64,000 bases of DNA from an uncultured Aquimonas sp. GTDB taxonomy: Bacteria; Pseudomonadota; Gammaproteobacteria; Xanthomonadales; Xanthomonadaceae. The stretch is taken from contig NZ_CALART010000008.1 in NCBI RefSeq assembly GCF_937888285.1, positions 62,001 to 126,000 of the forward strand, written 5' to 3'. Position numbers and translations under genes: made by a program. Shown here piece after piece: positions 26,723 to 34,300 of this stretch (position 1 is its first letter; each line of letters opens with the position of its first letter). The notes under the pieces are model-generated. The model did no database searches, had not been told where the DNA came from, and saw nothing but the letters and a program-made list of their open reading frames with translations.

Positions 26723-27888
26723 GGCAGCGGCTCTTCGCGCACGTTCAGCGTCTGCCCCTCGCTCAGAGGGCGCGGGCGATAGCTCACCACCGACGCGCCG
26801 GGCTCGAGGCCCGAGCGGATTTCGATCCAGCCATCGGCGCTGCGGAGACCGCTCTCCACAACCGCAAACCGTGCGCGGCCGTCCTCCACAACCCAGACTC
26901 CGGTTCGCCCCGCGTCGACGACCAGCCCGCTCGCGGGAACCGCAACCTCAACGGGCGTGGCTTGGGTCGCCACCTGCAGTTCGACGCGCTCTCCGAGAGG
27001 AAGATCAACGTCTGGCGGTAGGCTGATGCGCGCCTGCCGTTCTTCGGTGATCGCATCGGCGACCAGCTCGATGCGCTCGACGCGCCCCTGCAGGATCGAA
27101 CCCAGCGAACGCGCCCGTACCTCCACAGTATCGCCTACGGCCAACGCGGCCGCCGCACGCTGATCGAAGCGCGCCAGCACAATGCGATCCGCGGGGTCGG
27201 CGAGCTCCAGCAGGGTCTGTCCTGATTGGACGGTGCTCCCGGGGTCCACCCGTCGCGCCAGTACCTGTCCGGCGCGGGCGGCCCGGATCCGCAAATCTTC
27301 GCGCTGTGCTTCCAGCGCCGCGAGCTCGGCCCGCACGCGCTGCAGTTCGGCTTCGGCCTGGCCCAGCTGGGCCCTGGCCACATCGAGGTCTGCGGCAGCC
27401 ACCTGCGCGGCCTGCTCGACCTCTTCCAGCGCTTCGGTGCTCACAAGCGCCCGCTCTGACAGAAGGCGATGGCGCGTCCGCTTCGCCTGCGCGAATGCCT
27501 GTCGCGCTTCGGCCTGCCGCTGCTGAGCCTGCGCAAGTGCGATCTGCTCCTGCGCCCGCTGCACCGCACCCTGCTGTGCCTGCACCTTGGCGTCGAGGTC
27601 GACGGGGTCCAGCTCAAGCAGCAACTGACCTTCGACCACCACATCGCCGACGTCGACATGAACGCCCAGCACCCGGCCTGGTACGCGACTGCCGATGCGC
27701 TCCCGCTGCCGCACATCAAGCTCACCGGAGCCACTCAAGGCAGGTGCCAGTAGCCGCGCCTGTGCAGTGGCAGTCTGCACGCTGACCGGCGCCATCGGCC
27801 CCGCCCGCAGGGCGACCCAGACAAGTCCAGTGGCCAAGGCGAGCAACGGCAGCGCAATCCTCAGGCGCGCGGGAGTCAGTACTTTCAT
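26719..27888 (-). CDS. Periplasmic adaptor (membrane fusion) protein of the exporter
   Basis: 389-residue HlyD/RND-type adaptor. One N-terminal membrane anchor (about 9-28), lipoyl half-domains around GRVLGVHVDVGDVV, a long alpha-hairpin coiled coil (about 100-185, Ala/Gln/Glu-rich), then beta-barrel and membrane-proximal domains. It links the inner-membrane permease to an outer-membrane channel of TolC type. ATG 27888 overlaps the tetR stop as ATGA. Confidence 0.9.
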   Translation of the reverse strand: MKVLTPARLRIALPLLALATGLVWVALRAGPMAPVSVQTATAQARLLAPALSGSGELDVRQRERIGSRVPGRVLGVHVDVGDVVVEGQLLLELDPVDLDAKVQAQQGAVQRAQEQIALAQAQQRQAEARQAFAQAKRTRHRLLSERALVSTEALEEVEQAAQVAAADLDVARAQLGQAEAELQRVRAELAALEAQREDLRIRAARAGQVLARRVDPGSTVQSGQTLLELADPADRIVLARFDQRAAAALAVGDTVEVRARSLGSILQGRVERIELVADAITEERQARISLPPDVDLPLGERVELQVATQATPVEVAVPASGLVVDAGRTGVWVVEDGRARFAVVESGLRSADGWIEIRSGLEPGASVVSYRPRPLSEGQTLNVREEPLP

Positions 27889-28490
27889 GTCTGCGTTCCC
27901 AGCCCACACCACAGGGTGTCGAACACGCCCGCAGCCTGCGCGGAAATCTGCTCGGGTGCGTTGGATATCAAGGCCTGCACCACGAGGCCCTGCAACGCGC
28001 CGAGCAGGAGGTTGACGACCATCGCGGGCACCAGCGTCGCGCGCAGTTCCCCTAGTGCCTGTGCCTTGACGACGTAGCCGGCCAGGCGTTCCGAGTAGCG
28101 CGCCACGAGGCCACGCGTCCGCAGCTTGGCAGGCGATTCGCCGGCGGCCTGCAGCTCCGACAGCATCAGCCGGGGCGCACCCGGAAAGTCTGCAAGGAAT
28201 CGGGCATGGGCCTCGAACATTGCAGCGAGTGCCGCGCGTGGCGTCGAGGCGCTGGCGGCTGCCGCTTCGACTCGCCGCGTCAGTTCCTGTTCGATCCAGT
28301 CGACTGCATCGGCCCAGAGCGCAGCCTTGTCCGGATAGTGACGGAACAGCGCGGCATGGCTCACGCCCATCTGTATGGCAACGGCCGCAGTGGTGATCTG
28401 ACGCGGATCGGCGTTCCGCGCAAGTTGGATCAGCGCTTGAACACTGGCAGCGCGGCGTTCGTCGGCAGAGAGGGGGAGGGCGCGGCTCAT
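27885..28490 (-). CDS. TetR-family repressor of the exporter operon
   Basis: 201 residues. N-terminal helix-turn-helix (about 29-52, ITTAAVAIQMGVSHAALFRH with the following YPDKAALW) is typical TetR; the rest is an all-helical ligand-binding domain. First gene of the exporter operon, with ATGA overlap to the adaptor. Start 28490 chosen for GGAGA spacing; ATG 28496 lies too close to it. A palindromic operator overlaps its promoter 18 bp upstream, so autorepression released by an exported substrate is the natural model. Confidence 0.9.
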   Translation of the reverse strand: MSRALPLSADERRAASVQALIQLARNADPRQITTAAVAIQMGVSHAALFRHYPDKAALWADAVDWIEQELTRRVEAAAASASTPRAALAAMFEAHARFLADFPGAPRLMLSELQAAGESPAKLRTRGLVARYSERLAGYVVKAQALGELRATLVPAMVVNLLLGALQGLVVQALISNAPEQISAQAAGVFDTLWCGLGTQT

Positions 28491-28507
28491 GTGCATCTCC
28501 AGAAGTA

Positions 28508-28541
28508 AGTGAATACTCACTCTGTATCGCTGGCACGTCAA
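28508..28541 (-). promoter_or_regulatory. tetR promoter with overlapping palindromic operator
   Basis: On the minus strand TTGACG (28541-28536) and GAGTAT (28518-28513) are spaced by 17 bp. The inverted repeat AGTGA-N4-TCACT (28508-28521) covers the -10, so a bound TetR dimer would block the polymerase. Confidence 0.6.
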
Positions 28542-28706
28542 GATGGAATGCAAGTCCTTGGCAGCCGTGCCGGCTCCCTCAATTGCCGCTGCGGAGCAAG
28601 CGCTGGCGTCCAACCAGGAAAGACGCTTCCCGGCGCTGTGGGACGTCTGAGCCTGAGACTTGCGAATCTCCAGACTGTCCACCTTGGTCGAAGCCCATGC
28701 ATGCGC

Positions 28707-28720
28707 TTGACCCGCATCAG
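28707..28720 (+). promoter_or_regulatory. Possible FNR box upstream of the GGDEF/EAL gene
   Basis: TTGAC-CCGC-ATCAG, two mismatches from TTGAT-N4-ATCAA. If at -41.5 the transcript starts near 28755, with CAGGAT at the -10 position and an 83-nt leader. Confidence 0.4.
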
Positions 28721-28837
28721 ATCGCGCATGAGGCCTCAGCCTCAGGATGGGCCGCACACCCCGGTTGGCGCGTCCGGTTGGCACGCGATGTGCAGCGCAG
28801 TTCAGATCGGCGTAGAACAGGATCCGCGGACCCCGCC

Positions 28838-31780
28838 ATGAACTACGAGAGCGCGAAGCCGTCCGAGATCGAGGCCGAAAGCCCGGTCACAAGGCTTGCC
28901 CCCAGCACGGTGGTGCGTGCACTCGACGAGCATGCGATCGTCGCAGTCACGGATCGCAAAGGGCGCATCCTCGAAGTCAACGATCGGTTTTGCGCGATCT
29001 CCGGCTACACCCGGGAACAACTGCTGGGCCAGGACCACCGCATACTCAACTCCGGCCGCCACTCGCGCCGCTACATGCGGGACATGTGGCGGACGATCCT
29101 GCGGGGCAAGGTCTGGCACGGCGAGTTCTGCAACCGCGCCCGCGACGGCCGGCTGTACTGGGTGCAAACCAGCATCGTGCCCGTGCCGGATGCGGATGGG
29201 CGGCTCGAACGCTTCGTCTCGATCCGCACCGAAATCACCGCGCAGAAACAGGCTGAGGCCTCTCTGGCCGAGAGCGAATCACGCTTTCGGCGTCTGTTCG
29301 AACAGTCAGCCGATGCCCTCCTGCTGCTGGATGCGGAGCACCATCAATTCGTGGAGATGAACGACGCTGCGGCCCGCATGCTCGGCTATGCCTCCGCAAA
29401 AGACGTGCAGCGCCTCTCGCCAGCCCAGCTTTCACCGCCCACGCAGGAGGACGGTGAGCCCTCGTTCGACAAGGCCGCCCGCATGATCCAGCAGGCCCTT
29501 GAACGCGGCACCCACCGCTTCGAGTGGCTGCACTGCAGCGAGCATCGCCCGATCTTCCCCGTGGAAGTCCTGCTGACCGCGATCACACTGGGCAAGCGCC
29601 AGCTGCTGTTCGTGACCTGGCGCGACATCACGGCCAAGCGCGACGAAGAGCGGTTTGTCGAAGCCAGCACCCGAAGCCTCGACCGCCTGGCTCGCGGAGA
29701 GCCATTGCAGGAGTGCGTGGCGCCGCTGTTCGAATTCGCTACGGCCCAACAGCCCGGGCTGGGCGCGGCACTACTGCAGCGCTCACGGTGGGGGTCTGGC
29801 CTACGTCTCATCCACGCCATTGGCCTGAGTCAGGACACGGCCGGCCACCTGCAGGTCATGCTGGCCCAGCCCGCTGCAGGCTGCTCGATGATCGAGCACG
29901 GCGAGTGCGCGCCCGACTGCCCCCAGCGTCGCTGTCGCCAGTATTTTGAACGGTTGCGCGCGGCAGGGCGCCTGCGCATCGAGCCTATCGATACTGGCAC
30001 GGGCCAAGCACCCGGGCTCTTGTTGAGCGAAATCGTTGAAGGCGCGATCGATACCGCGCTCGACGCTTGCGCTTTCCGTGCGCGCTGGGTGGATCTCCTG
30101 AAACTGGTGCTAGAGCAGTCCGCGCTGCGCGAGGAGCAGGGCCTCTCGATGGCGGTCTTCCGGCATGGCGCGGAAGGCGTCCTGGTCTGCGATGCCGAAG
30201 GTCGCCTGCTGCTGGCCAACCCCGCCCTGGCCCGATTGGTTGGCGCCTCGACGCAAGCACTGACGCAGATGCAGCTCGCGGATCTCGTGGATGCCACGGG
30301 GGGCGCCTCCACAGTAAGCGGGGCGGTCGACTGCCGTGGCAAGCGCGCGGACGGTCGCGAGGCAATCTGGCGAACACTGCGAACCCCTCTTCCGCGCACC
30401 GCCGACGGGGCCGAGCTGCAACTCTGGATGCTCAGCGATGTGACCGCCGAACGTCAGCAGCGCGAACGCATCGAGCATCTCGCCTACTACGATGCGCTGA
30501 CCGGGCTGCCCAACCGCAGCCTGCTGCAGGAGCGTCTGCATGAAGCCGTGCATCGTGCGGACGCGGAGGCCGGAGCGCTGGCTCTGCTGTATCTGGACCT
30601 TGACCGCTTCAAGGAGATCAATGACGGCTGTGGTCACGGCGTTGGCGATCAGGTCCTCCAGGCCCTGGGTGCGCGCCTGGGCCGGGCGCTGCAGCCGGGT
30701 GAATTGCTGGCAAGGATGGGGGGCGACGAGTTCATGCTGCTCGTGCCACGTGCAGGATCAGAGACGGCGATGGCGCGCGGCAGGGCATTGGTGGAGGCGA
30801 TCAGCGAGCCACTGGGAGTCAGCGGCCGCAGCTTCAGCCTCGGCGCCAGCTGTGGGATCAGCCTGTACCCGAGCGATGCCCTCGACGGCGCCGAGCTGAT
30901 GAAGCATGCCGATATCGCCATGTATGAAGCAAAGGCCGTGCGCGGCGCGGTGCGTCTCTACAGTCGTGAAGTCGGCACCAGCCTGAACCGACGGCTGCTG
31001 CTGGCGGATCGGCTCAAGCTTGCCTTGGCTGAGCGTCGCCTGCGCCTGCATTACCAGCCGCAGATCAGACTGGCGGATGCCGCTCTGCTGGGCGCGGAGG
31101 CTCTACTGCGCTGGCAGGAGCCGGATTTGGGTTGGGTCTCACCCACCGAGTTCGTTGACGTGGCCGAACGTGCCGGCCTGATGTCGGAGCTCGGTGTCTG
31201 GGTGCTGGATGCAGCGTTCAGCCAGTGGGCCCAGTGGCGGAGCCAGCGTCTCGGCCTGCCGGAGCGACTGTCCCTCAATCTCTCGGCCCTGCAGCTTCTC
31301 GATCCGGACTTCGAAACGCGCCTCGAAGCGCTGCGCGGTCGCCATGCCGTGGAGGCGGACCACATCGAGCTTGAGCTGACGGAGTCCAGCCTGATTGCGG
31401 ATCCAGAGGCCGCCATCGCTCTGTTCGGTCGATTGGTGGGTGCAGGCTACAGCCTCGCCATCGACGACTTCGGCACCGGCTACTCCTCGCTGACCTACCT
31501 CAAGCGCTTGCCGGTGTCGCGACTCAAGATTGACCGCAGCTTCGTGCGCGACATGCTCGAAAACCCCAATGACCGCGCCATCGTCGAGACCGTGCTGGCG
31601 ATGGCGCGCGCGCTGGGCCTTGGCACCGTTGCGGAAGGCACGGAGTCGGAAGCGACCACGCGCGCCCTCGCCGACCTGGGCTGCGATGCCGCACAGGGCT
31701 ATTACTACTCTGCCGCGCTCAGCGCGGATGCGTTCGCCGAGCGCTGGCTTAAGCAGGTCGACCCCGAACCGGCGCGATAG
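28838..31780 (+). CDS. PAS-GGDEF-EAL c-di-GMP signalling protein
   Basis: 980 residues, no membrane helices. Two N-terminal PAS/PAC sensor units are clear (about 30-150, e.g. GRILEVNDRFCAISGYT, and about 155-280). A less clear region follows, with a further PAS-like unit just before GGDEF. The GGDEF domain has an intact GGDEF (628-632), but I see no RxxD inhibitory site in front of it. The EAL domain has EAL (754-756), ELTES and DDFGTGYSS (from Asp876), so both synthase and phosphodiesterase residues are present; net activity cannot be told. ATG 28838 fits family homology and the FNR-like box upstream, though its ribosome site is weak; the frame is open to 28583. Confidence 0.88.
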   Translation: MNYESAKPSEIEAESPVTRLAPSTVVRALDEHAIVAVTDRKGRILEVNDRFCAISGYTREQLLGQDHRILNSGRHSRRYMRDMWRTILRGKVWHGEFCNRARDGRLYWVQTSIVPVPDADGRLERFVSIRTEITAQKQAEASLAESESRFRRLFEQSADALLLLDAEHHQFVEMNDAAARMLGYASAKDVQRLSPAQLSPPTQEDGEPSFDKAARMIQQALERGTHRFEWLHCSEHRPIFPVEVLLTAITLGKRQLLFVTWRDITAKRDEERFVEASTRSLDRLARGEPLQECVAPLFEFATAQQPGLGAALLQRSRWGSGLRLIHAIGLSQDTAGHLQVMLAQPAAGCSMIEHGECAPDCPQRRCRQYFERLRAAGRLRIEPIDTGTGQAPGLLLSEIVEGAIDTALDACAFRARWVDLLKLVLEQSALREEQGLSMAVFRHGAEGVLVCDAEGRLLLANPALARLVGASTQALTQMQLADLVDATGGASTVSGAVDCRGKRADGREAIWRTLRTPLPRTADGAELQLWMLSDVTAERQQRERIEHLAYYDALTGLPNRSLLQERLHEAVHRADAEAGALALLYLDLDRFKEINDGCGHGVGDQVLQALGARLGRALQPGELLARMGGDEFMLLVPRAGSETAMARGRALVEAISEPLGVSGRSFSLGASCGISLYPSDALDGAELMKHADIAMYEAKAVRGAVRLYSREVGTSLNRRLLLADRLKLALAERRLRLHYQPQIRLADAALLGAEALLRWQEPDLGWVSPTEFVDVAERAGLMSELGVWVLDAAFSQWAQWRSQRLGLPERLSLNLSALQLLDPDFETRLEALRGRHAVEADHIELELTESSLIADPEAAIALFGRLVGAGYSLAIDDFGTGYSSLTYLKRLPVSRLKIDRSFVRDMLENPNDRAIVETVLAMARALGLGTVAEGTESEATTRALADLGCDAAQGYYYSAALSADAFAERWLKQVDPEPAR

Positions 31781-31954
31781 ACGGGATCAAGGCGAAAGCA
31801 CTGCGCGCGAGCAGGGACTCGTCGATTCGCCAGCCTGCAGTGGTCCGGCAGACTGGGAATCGGCGGAATACAGCGAGCTGTGCAGGCGTTTTCTCAGCGT
31901 GGTTGCCTTCTGCCGCACTCGACTCCCAGCTCGCATCCGCTGCTTCGACAGGAC

Positions 31955-32188
31955 TCAGCCGCCGCAGCACCCACCGCAGCAGTCGCTACGCTCTGCCGGC
32001 TCGGCAGCGGCCGCCACCGGCAATGCCGCAGCGTGCAGCACCTTCAGAACCGTGGCTTGATCGAGCTGAGAGTGGACGCGCAGCGCTCCGCCGGCGGCAT
32101 CAAATTCCACCTGAGCGGTCTCATCGTGAGCGCTAAGGGCGCGGCGCGCCTGTTCAATCAGCGCGGCGTTGGGTGTGGTCTGGCTCAT
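31955..32188 (-). CDS. Small protein with C-terminal CCGGCCGG tail (paralogue of 33804-34061)
   Basis: 77 residues, not a named family to me. The core (about 26-58: VEFDAAGGALRVHSQLD then VLKVLHAAALPV) has the strand-helix rhythm of a small ferredoxin-like or heavy-metal-associated fold, though without the CxxC of true HMA domains. The protein ends DCCGGCCGG, four cysteines that could bind a metal or cluster. The protein at 33804-34061 shows the same GALR core and a CCGGC tail, so the two are paralogues. A box resembling an FNR site lies 103 bp upstream. Function unknown; metal delivery or sensing in anaerobic respiration is a guess. Confidence 0.7.
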   Translation of the reverse strand: MSQTTPNAALIEQARRALSAHDETAQVEFDAAGGALRVHSQLDQATVLKVLHAAALPVAAAAEPAERSDCCGGCCGG

Positions 32189-32290
32189 GCTTGTTCTCGT
32201 TCTGATGTGGACAATCGCGCGGTGTCGGGGCGTATCGACTGGATTCGTCGCGCGGCGCTACGAGCGTGGGACACGGCGGATCCAGCTGCG

Positions 32291-32304
32291 CTGATCCAGA
32301 TCAG
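32291..32304 (-). promoter_or_regulatory. FNR-like box facing the CCGGCCGG gene
   Basis: CTGAT-CCAG-ATCAG, a palindrome differing from the FNR consensus only at the outermost bases. For the leftward gene, a start near 32256 would put CACGCT at -10. Confidence 0.45.
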
Positions 32305-32380
32305 TCTTCTCTTCCATAGCGCGCGGCTCAGCCATCTGAAAGCCCGCAGGGGCGCATTCGACCGCCGGCGCAGCCAAGGC

Positions 32381-32394
32381 TTGACCGGGGTCAA
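32381..32394 (+). promoter_or_regulatory. FNR-like box upstream of the 137-residue gene
   Basis: TTGAC-CGGG-GTCAA, palindromic in both half-sites and nearly the same as the moaA box. With the centre at about -41, transcription would start near 32428 and CACCAT sits at -10, 35 nt before ATG. Confidence 0.6.
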
Positions 32395-32462
32395 TGGCTG
32401 GCGACGTACGATCAGCACCATAGGCACCACAACCCGCTCCATCAAGAAATCAAGGAAACCGG

Positions 32463-32876
32463 ATGTCCCTGGAAAACTTCGACGACCTGCTCGCCGAGTC
32501 GCGGCGCCAAGCCGAGCCGCAGCGCCTCCTGCTGGTGTTCGCGCAGGCCGAGCTCCCACCGGACGCTACGGTCGACGAGCGCGAGGCCTTCAAGCGCGGC
32601 GAAGGCGGGGCTCTGGCCCCTTCCGTGTGCGTGGACAAACTGCCCGAGGAAATCGGCACCTTCGCCGCGCTCATCGACGAGGCCCGATCGATTGGTGTCC
32701 ACTGGGACGTGATCTTTGTAGCCGCCATGGGCGGACGCGGTGGGCACGCGCCCAACAGCGATGAAGCCGTGCAGCCGCTGCGCATGATGGTCGAACAGAT
32801 CAAGGGTGGCCGCATCGGCCGATTCCTCTGCGTCGACAGGCAGGGTCAACTGGTGCAGTTGCAGCGGGCCGGCTAG
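32463..32876 (+). CDS. Conserved protein of unknown function, probably anaerobically induced
   Basis: 137 residues, soluble. It resembles a small family I have seen labelled without good reason as a ribonucleotide reductase subunit; it has none of the reductase motifs. Visible features: N-terminal MSLENFDDLL, a central KRGEGGALAPSVCVDKLPEE, and a glycine-rich loop AAMGGRGGHAPNSDEA. One conserved-looking cysteine (about residue 58). An FNR-like box precedes it at class II spacing. The family assignment is from memory and unproven. Confidence 0.72.
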   Translation: MSLENFDDLLAESRRQAEPQRLLLVFAQAELPPDATVDEREAFKRGEGGALAPSVCVDKLPEEIGTFAALIDEARSIGVHWDVIFVAAMGGRGGHAPNSDEAVQPLRMMVEQIKGGRIGRFLCVDRQGQLVQLQRAG

Positions 32877-33044
32877 TTCAAGCCCGCGGTGGTGGGCGGC
32901 CTCTTGCCGAGGTCACTGGCCCCCGTACACCGGACGCCACGGCTGCTTGCGCCACGCTGCCTACGCCGCGCTGCAGCTTGCGCATGACTGGCCCGAAGCG
33001 CATGGTGGCTGGCATGTCTTTTCGATGCCCGTCGGAGACCTGCC

Positions 33045-33422
33045 ATGCACAGCGACACTGCGAATACCCCGCACTCCAGCCTGCCTTCCTGGCTGTCCCC
33101 CGAGACCCGCGGCAATCAACCGCTGTGGCGGATCTTCTGGATCTACGGCGTCGCCTGCAGCCACCTGCTGTTCGTAGCGCTTCTGTGGCTCTTCAACCGC
33201 GTCGACAGCCCACTGTATGCTCTGCTGCTGGTTGGCTTCGTCGGGTACTCACTGCTGATCACCCGGCTGGTCTGGACCAACGCCCACAACGTTCGCGACG
33301 AGCAGCGCGGTGTCATCGCGCGCTTCCTGACCGTCGCCTGGGCGCTGAATGCGATCCTAGTGTCCGCCTTCCTTCTGCTGTCGCATCTTGGCGGACACGC
33401 ACTGCCGCTGCTCGGCGGCTGA
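33045..33422 (+). CDS. Small three-helix membrane protein of unknown function
   Basis: 125 residues with a polar N-terminus and three predicted helices (about 28-50, 57-75, 92-114). His40 in helix 1 and His114/His118 at the helix 3 end are possible haem or metal ligands, but no known haem motif is seen. It lies 168 nt after the 137-residue gene and 105 nt before the DUF2249 gene, same strand. Not recognised. Confidence 0.65.
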   Translation: MHSDTANTPHSSLPSWLSPETRGNQPLWRIFWIYGVACSHLLFVALLWLFNRVDSPLYALLLVGFVGYSLLITRLVWTNAHNVRDEQRGVIARFLTVAWALNAILVSAFLLLSHLGGHALPLLGG

Positions 33423-33457
33423 CGTCAGGTGGTTGCCCCGCCTGGAATACGCAATGG

Positions 33458-33471
33458 CTGATCTGCATCAG
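33458..33471 (+). promoter_or_regulatory. FNR-like box of the DUF2249 gene
   Basis: CTGAT-CTGC-ATCAG. At -41.5 the start is near 33506, CAGACT is at -10, and the leader of 22 nt contains AGAGGAG as ribosome site. Confidence 0.55.
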
Positions 33472-33527
33472 CGCGTTGAACTATGCGCGCCCTCAGACTC
33501 GGTTCTTTCCGAAAGAGGAGAGCTCCG

Positions 33528-33785
33528 ATGCAGATCCAGTGCGTGGCCGTGCAGGACAGTCCTTATCCCTTCGACGCGCGCGGCATCGCCAAGCGCTTTC
33601 GCCACGCTGCGATCTTCGGTGCCCTGGATGCCCTGCATCCAGGCGAAACCATGCGCTTCGTCAATGACCATGATCCCCTGCCCCTGCTGCGTCAGCTTCA
33701 GGAGCGCTACGGCGAGCGGCTCAACGTCAGTTACGTGCAGCGCGAAACCGGCGCCATTGTGATCGACTTCATAGTCCAGGCCTGA
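33528..33785 (+). CDS. DUF2249 domain protein
   Basis: 85 residues. It consists of a single DUF2249 domain, recognisable by ALDALHPGETMRFVNDHDPLPLLRQL (given here only as family signature; key part NDHDPLPLL at about 44-52). DUF2249 proteins cluster with denitrification and nitric-oxide-response genes and resemble TusA/SirA-like small folds. The start has AGAGGAG at a good distance and an FNR-like box upstream. The exact role is not known. Confidence 0.85.
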   Translation: MQIQCVAVQDSPYPFDARGIAKRFRHAAIFGALDALHPGETMRFVNDHDPLPLLRQLQERYGERLNVSYVQRETGAIVIDFIVQA

Positions 33786-33803
33786 GGCCATTCGCGCTCC
33801 GGC

Positions 33804-34061
33804 ATGGGAGGAGCGGCAGTTATAGAAGTGAGAATCGAAAGACCGGGTGTGCGCGTCGATAGCCGAGATCTTGAGGCACACCTGAAGGATATCGACCCGT
33901 CGTCGATGCTGGACCTCGAACCTGCGAGCGGCGCGCTGCGCATTTCCACGGTGATGCCCACGCAGGAGCTCCTGCACGCCTTGCGTGCGGGCGGCATCTC
34001 TATCGGGCCCGAGGCGCTGATCCATCTACCCTCGGTCTGCTGCGGCGGCTGCAGCGGCTGA
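33804..34061 (+). CDS. Small protein with C-terminal CCGGCSG tail (paralogue of 31955-32188)
   Basis: 85 residues from ATG 33804, 18 nt after the DUF2249 stop. A GGAGGAG lies inside the first codons, so GTG 33828 (MRIERPG) may be the real start. The core MLDLEPASGALRISTV followed by ELLHALRAGGISI aligns by eye with VEFDAAGGALRVHSQL and VLKVLHAAALPV of the 77-residue protein, and the tail CCGGCSG matches its CCGGCCG. It is probably co-transcribed with the DUF2249 gene. Function unknown; a three-cysteine metal site at the end is likely. Confidence 0.7.
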   Translation: MGGAAVIEVRIERPGVRVDSRDLEAHLKDIDPSSMLDLEPASGALRISTVMPTQELLHALRAGGISIGPEALIHLPSVCCGGCSG

Positions 34062-34227
34062 GCCCAACGAAGACGCGCCTCGAACATATCGGCGCTCTGA
34101 GCGCAGGCACTGTGTGCGGCGACGCGGCGAGCGTCGCGATACGCCTACACAACGCTCTAGTGGAAGACACCCGAACATACCCTAGGCCTCGCCCGAAGGC
34201 GTCACCTCCGCCGCGGAGCATTGACCA

Positions 34228-34257
34228 GCGAACCAAGCGCCTCAGCGCTTGGTTCGC
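34228..34257. terminator. Strong bidirectional hairpin at the end of the nar operon
   Basis: 13-bp perfect stem (34228-34240 with 34245-34257) and CTCA tetraloop, between the convergent small-gene patch and the nar operon. No T tract. It is the strongest hairpin in this gap and probably ends both transcripts. Confidence 0.6.
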
Positions 34258-34300
34258 GGCCACCCCGAACATGAGCAAGCGAGTAGCGACACCGTTCCGC

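Noticed and set aside
32463..32876. Ribonucleotide reductase subunit
   Set aside because: A label I recall for similar small proteins; at 137 residues it lacks the radical, cysteine-pair and nucleotide-binding motifs of any reductase.
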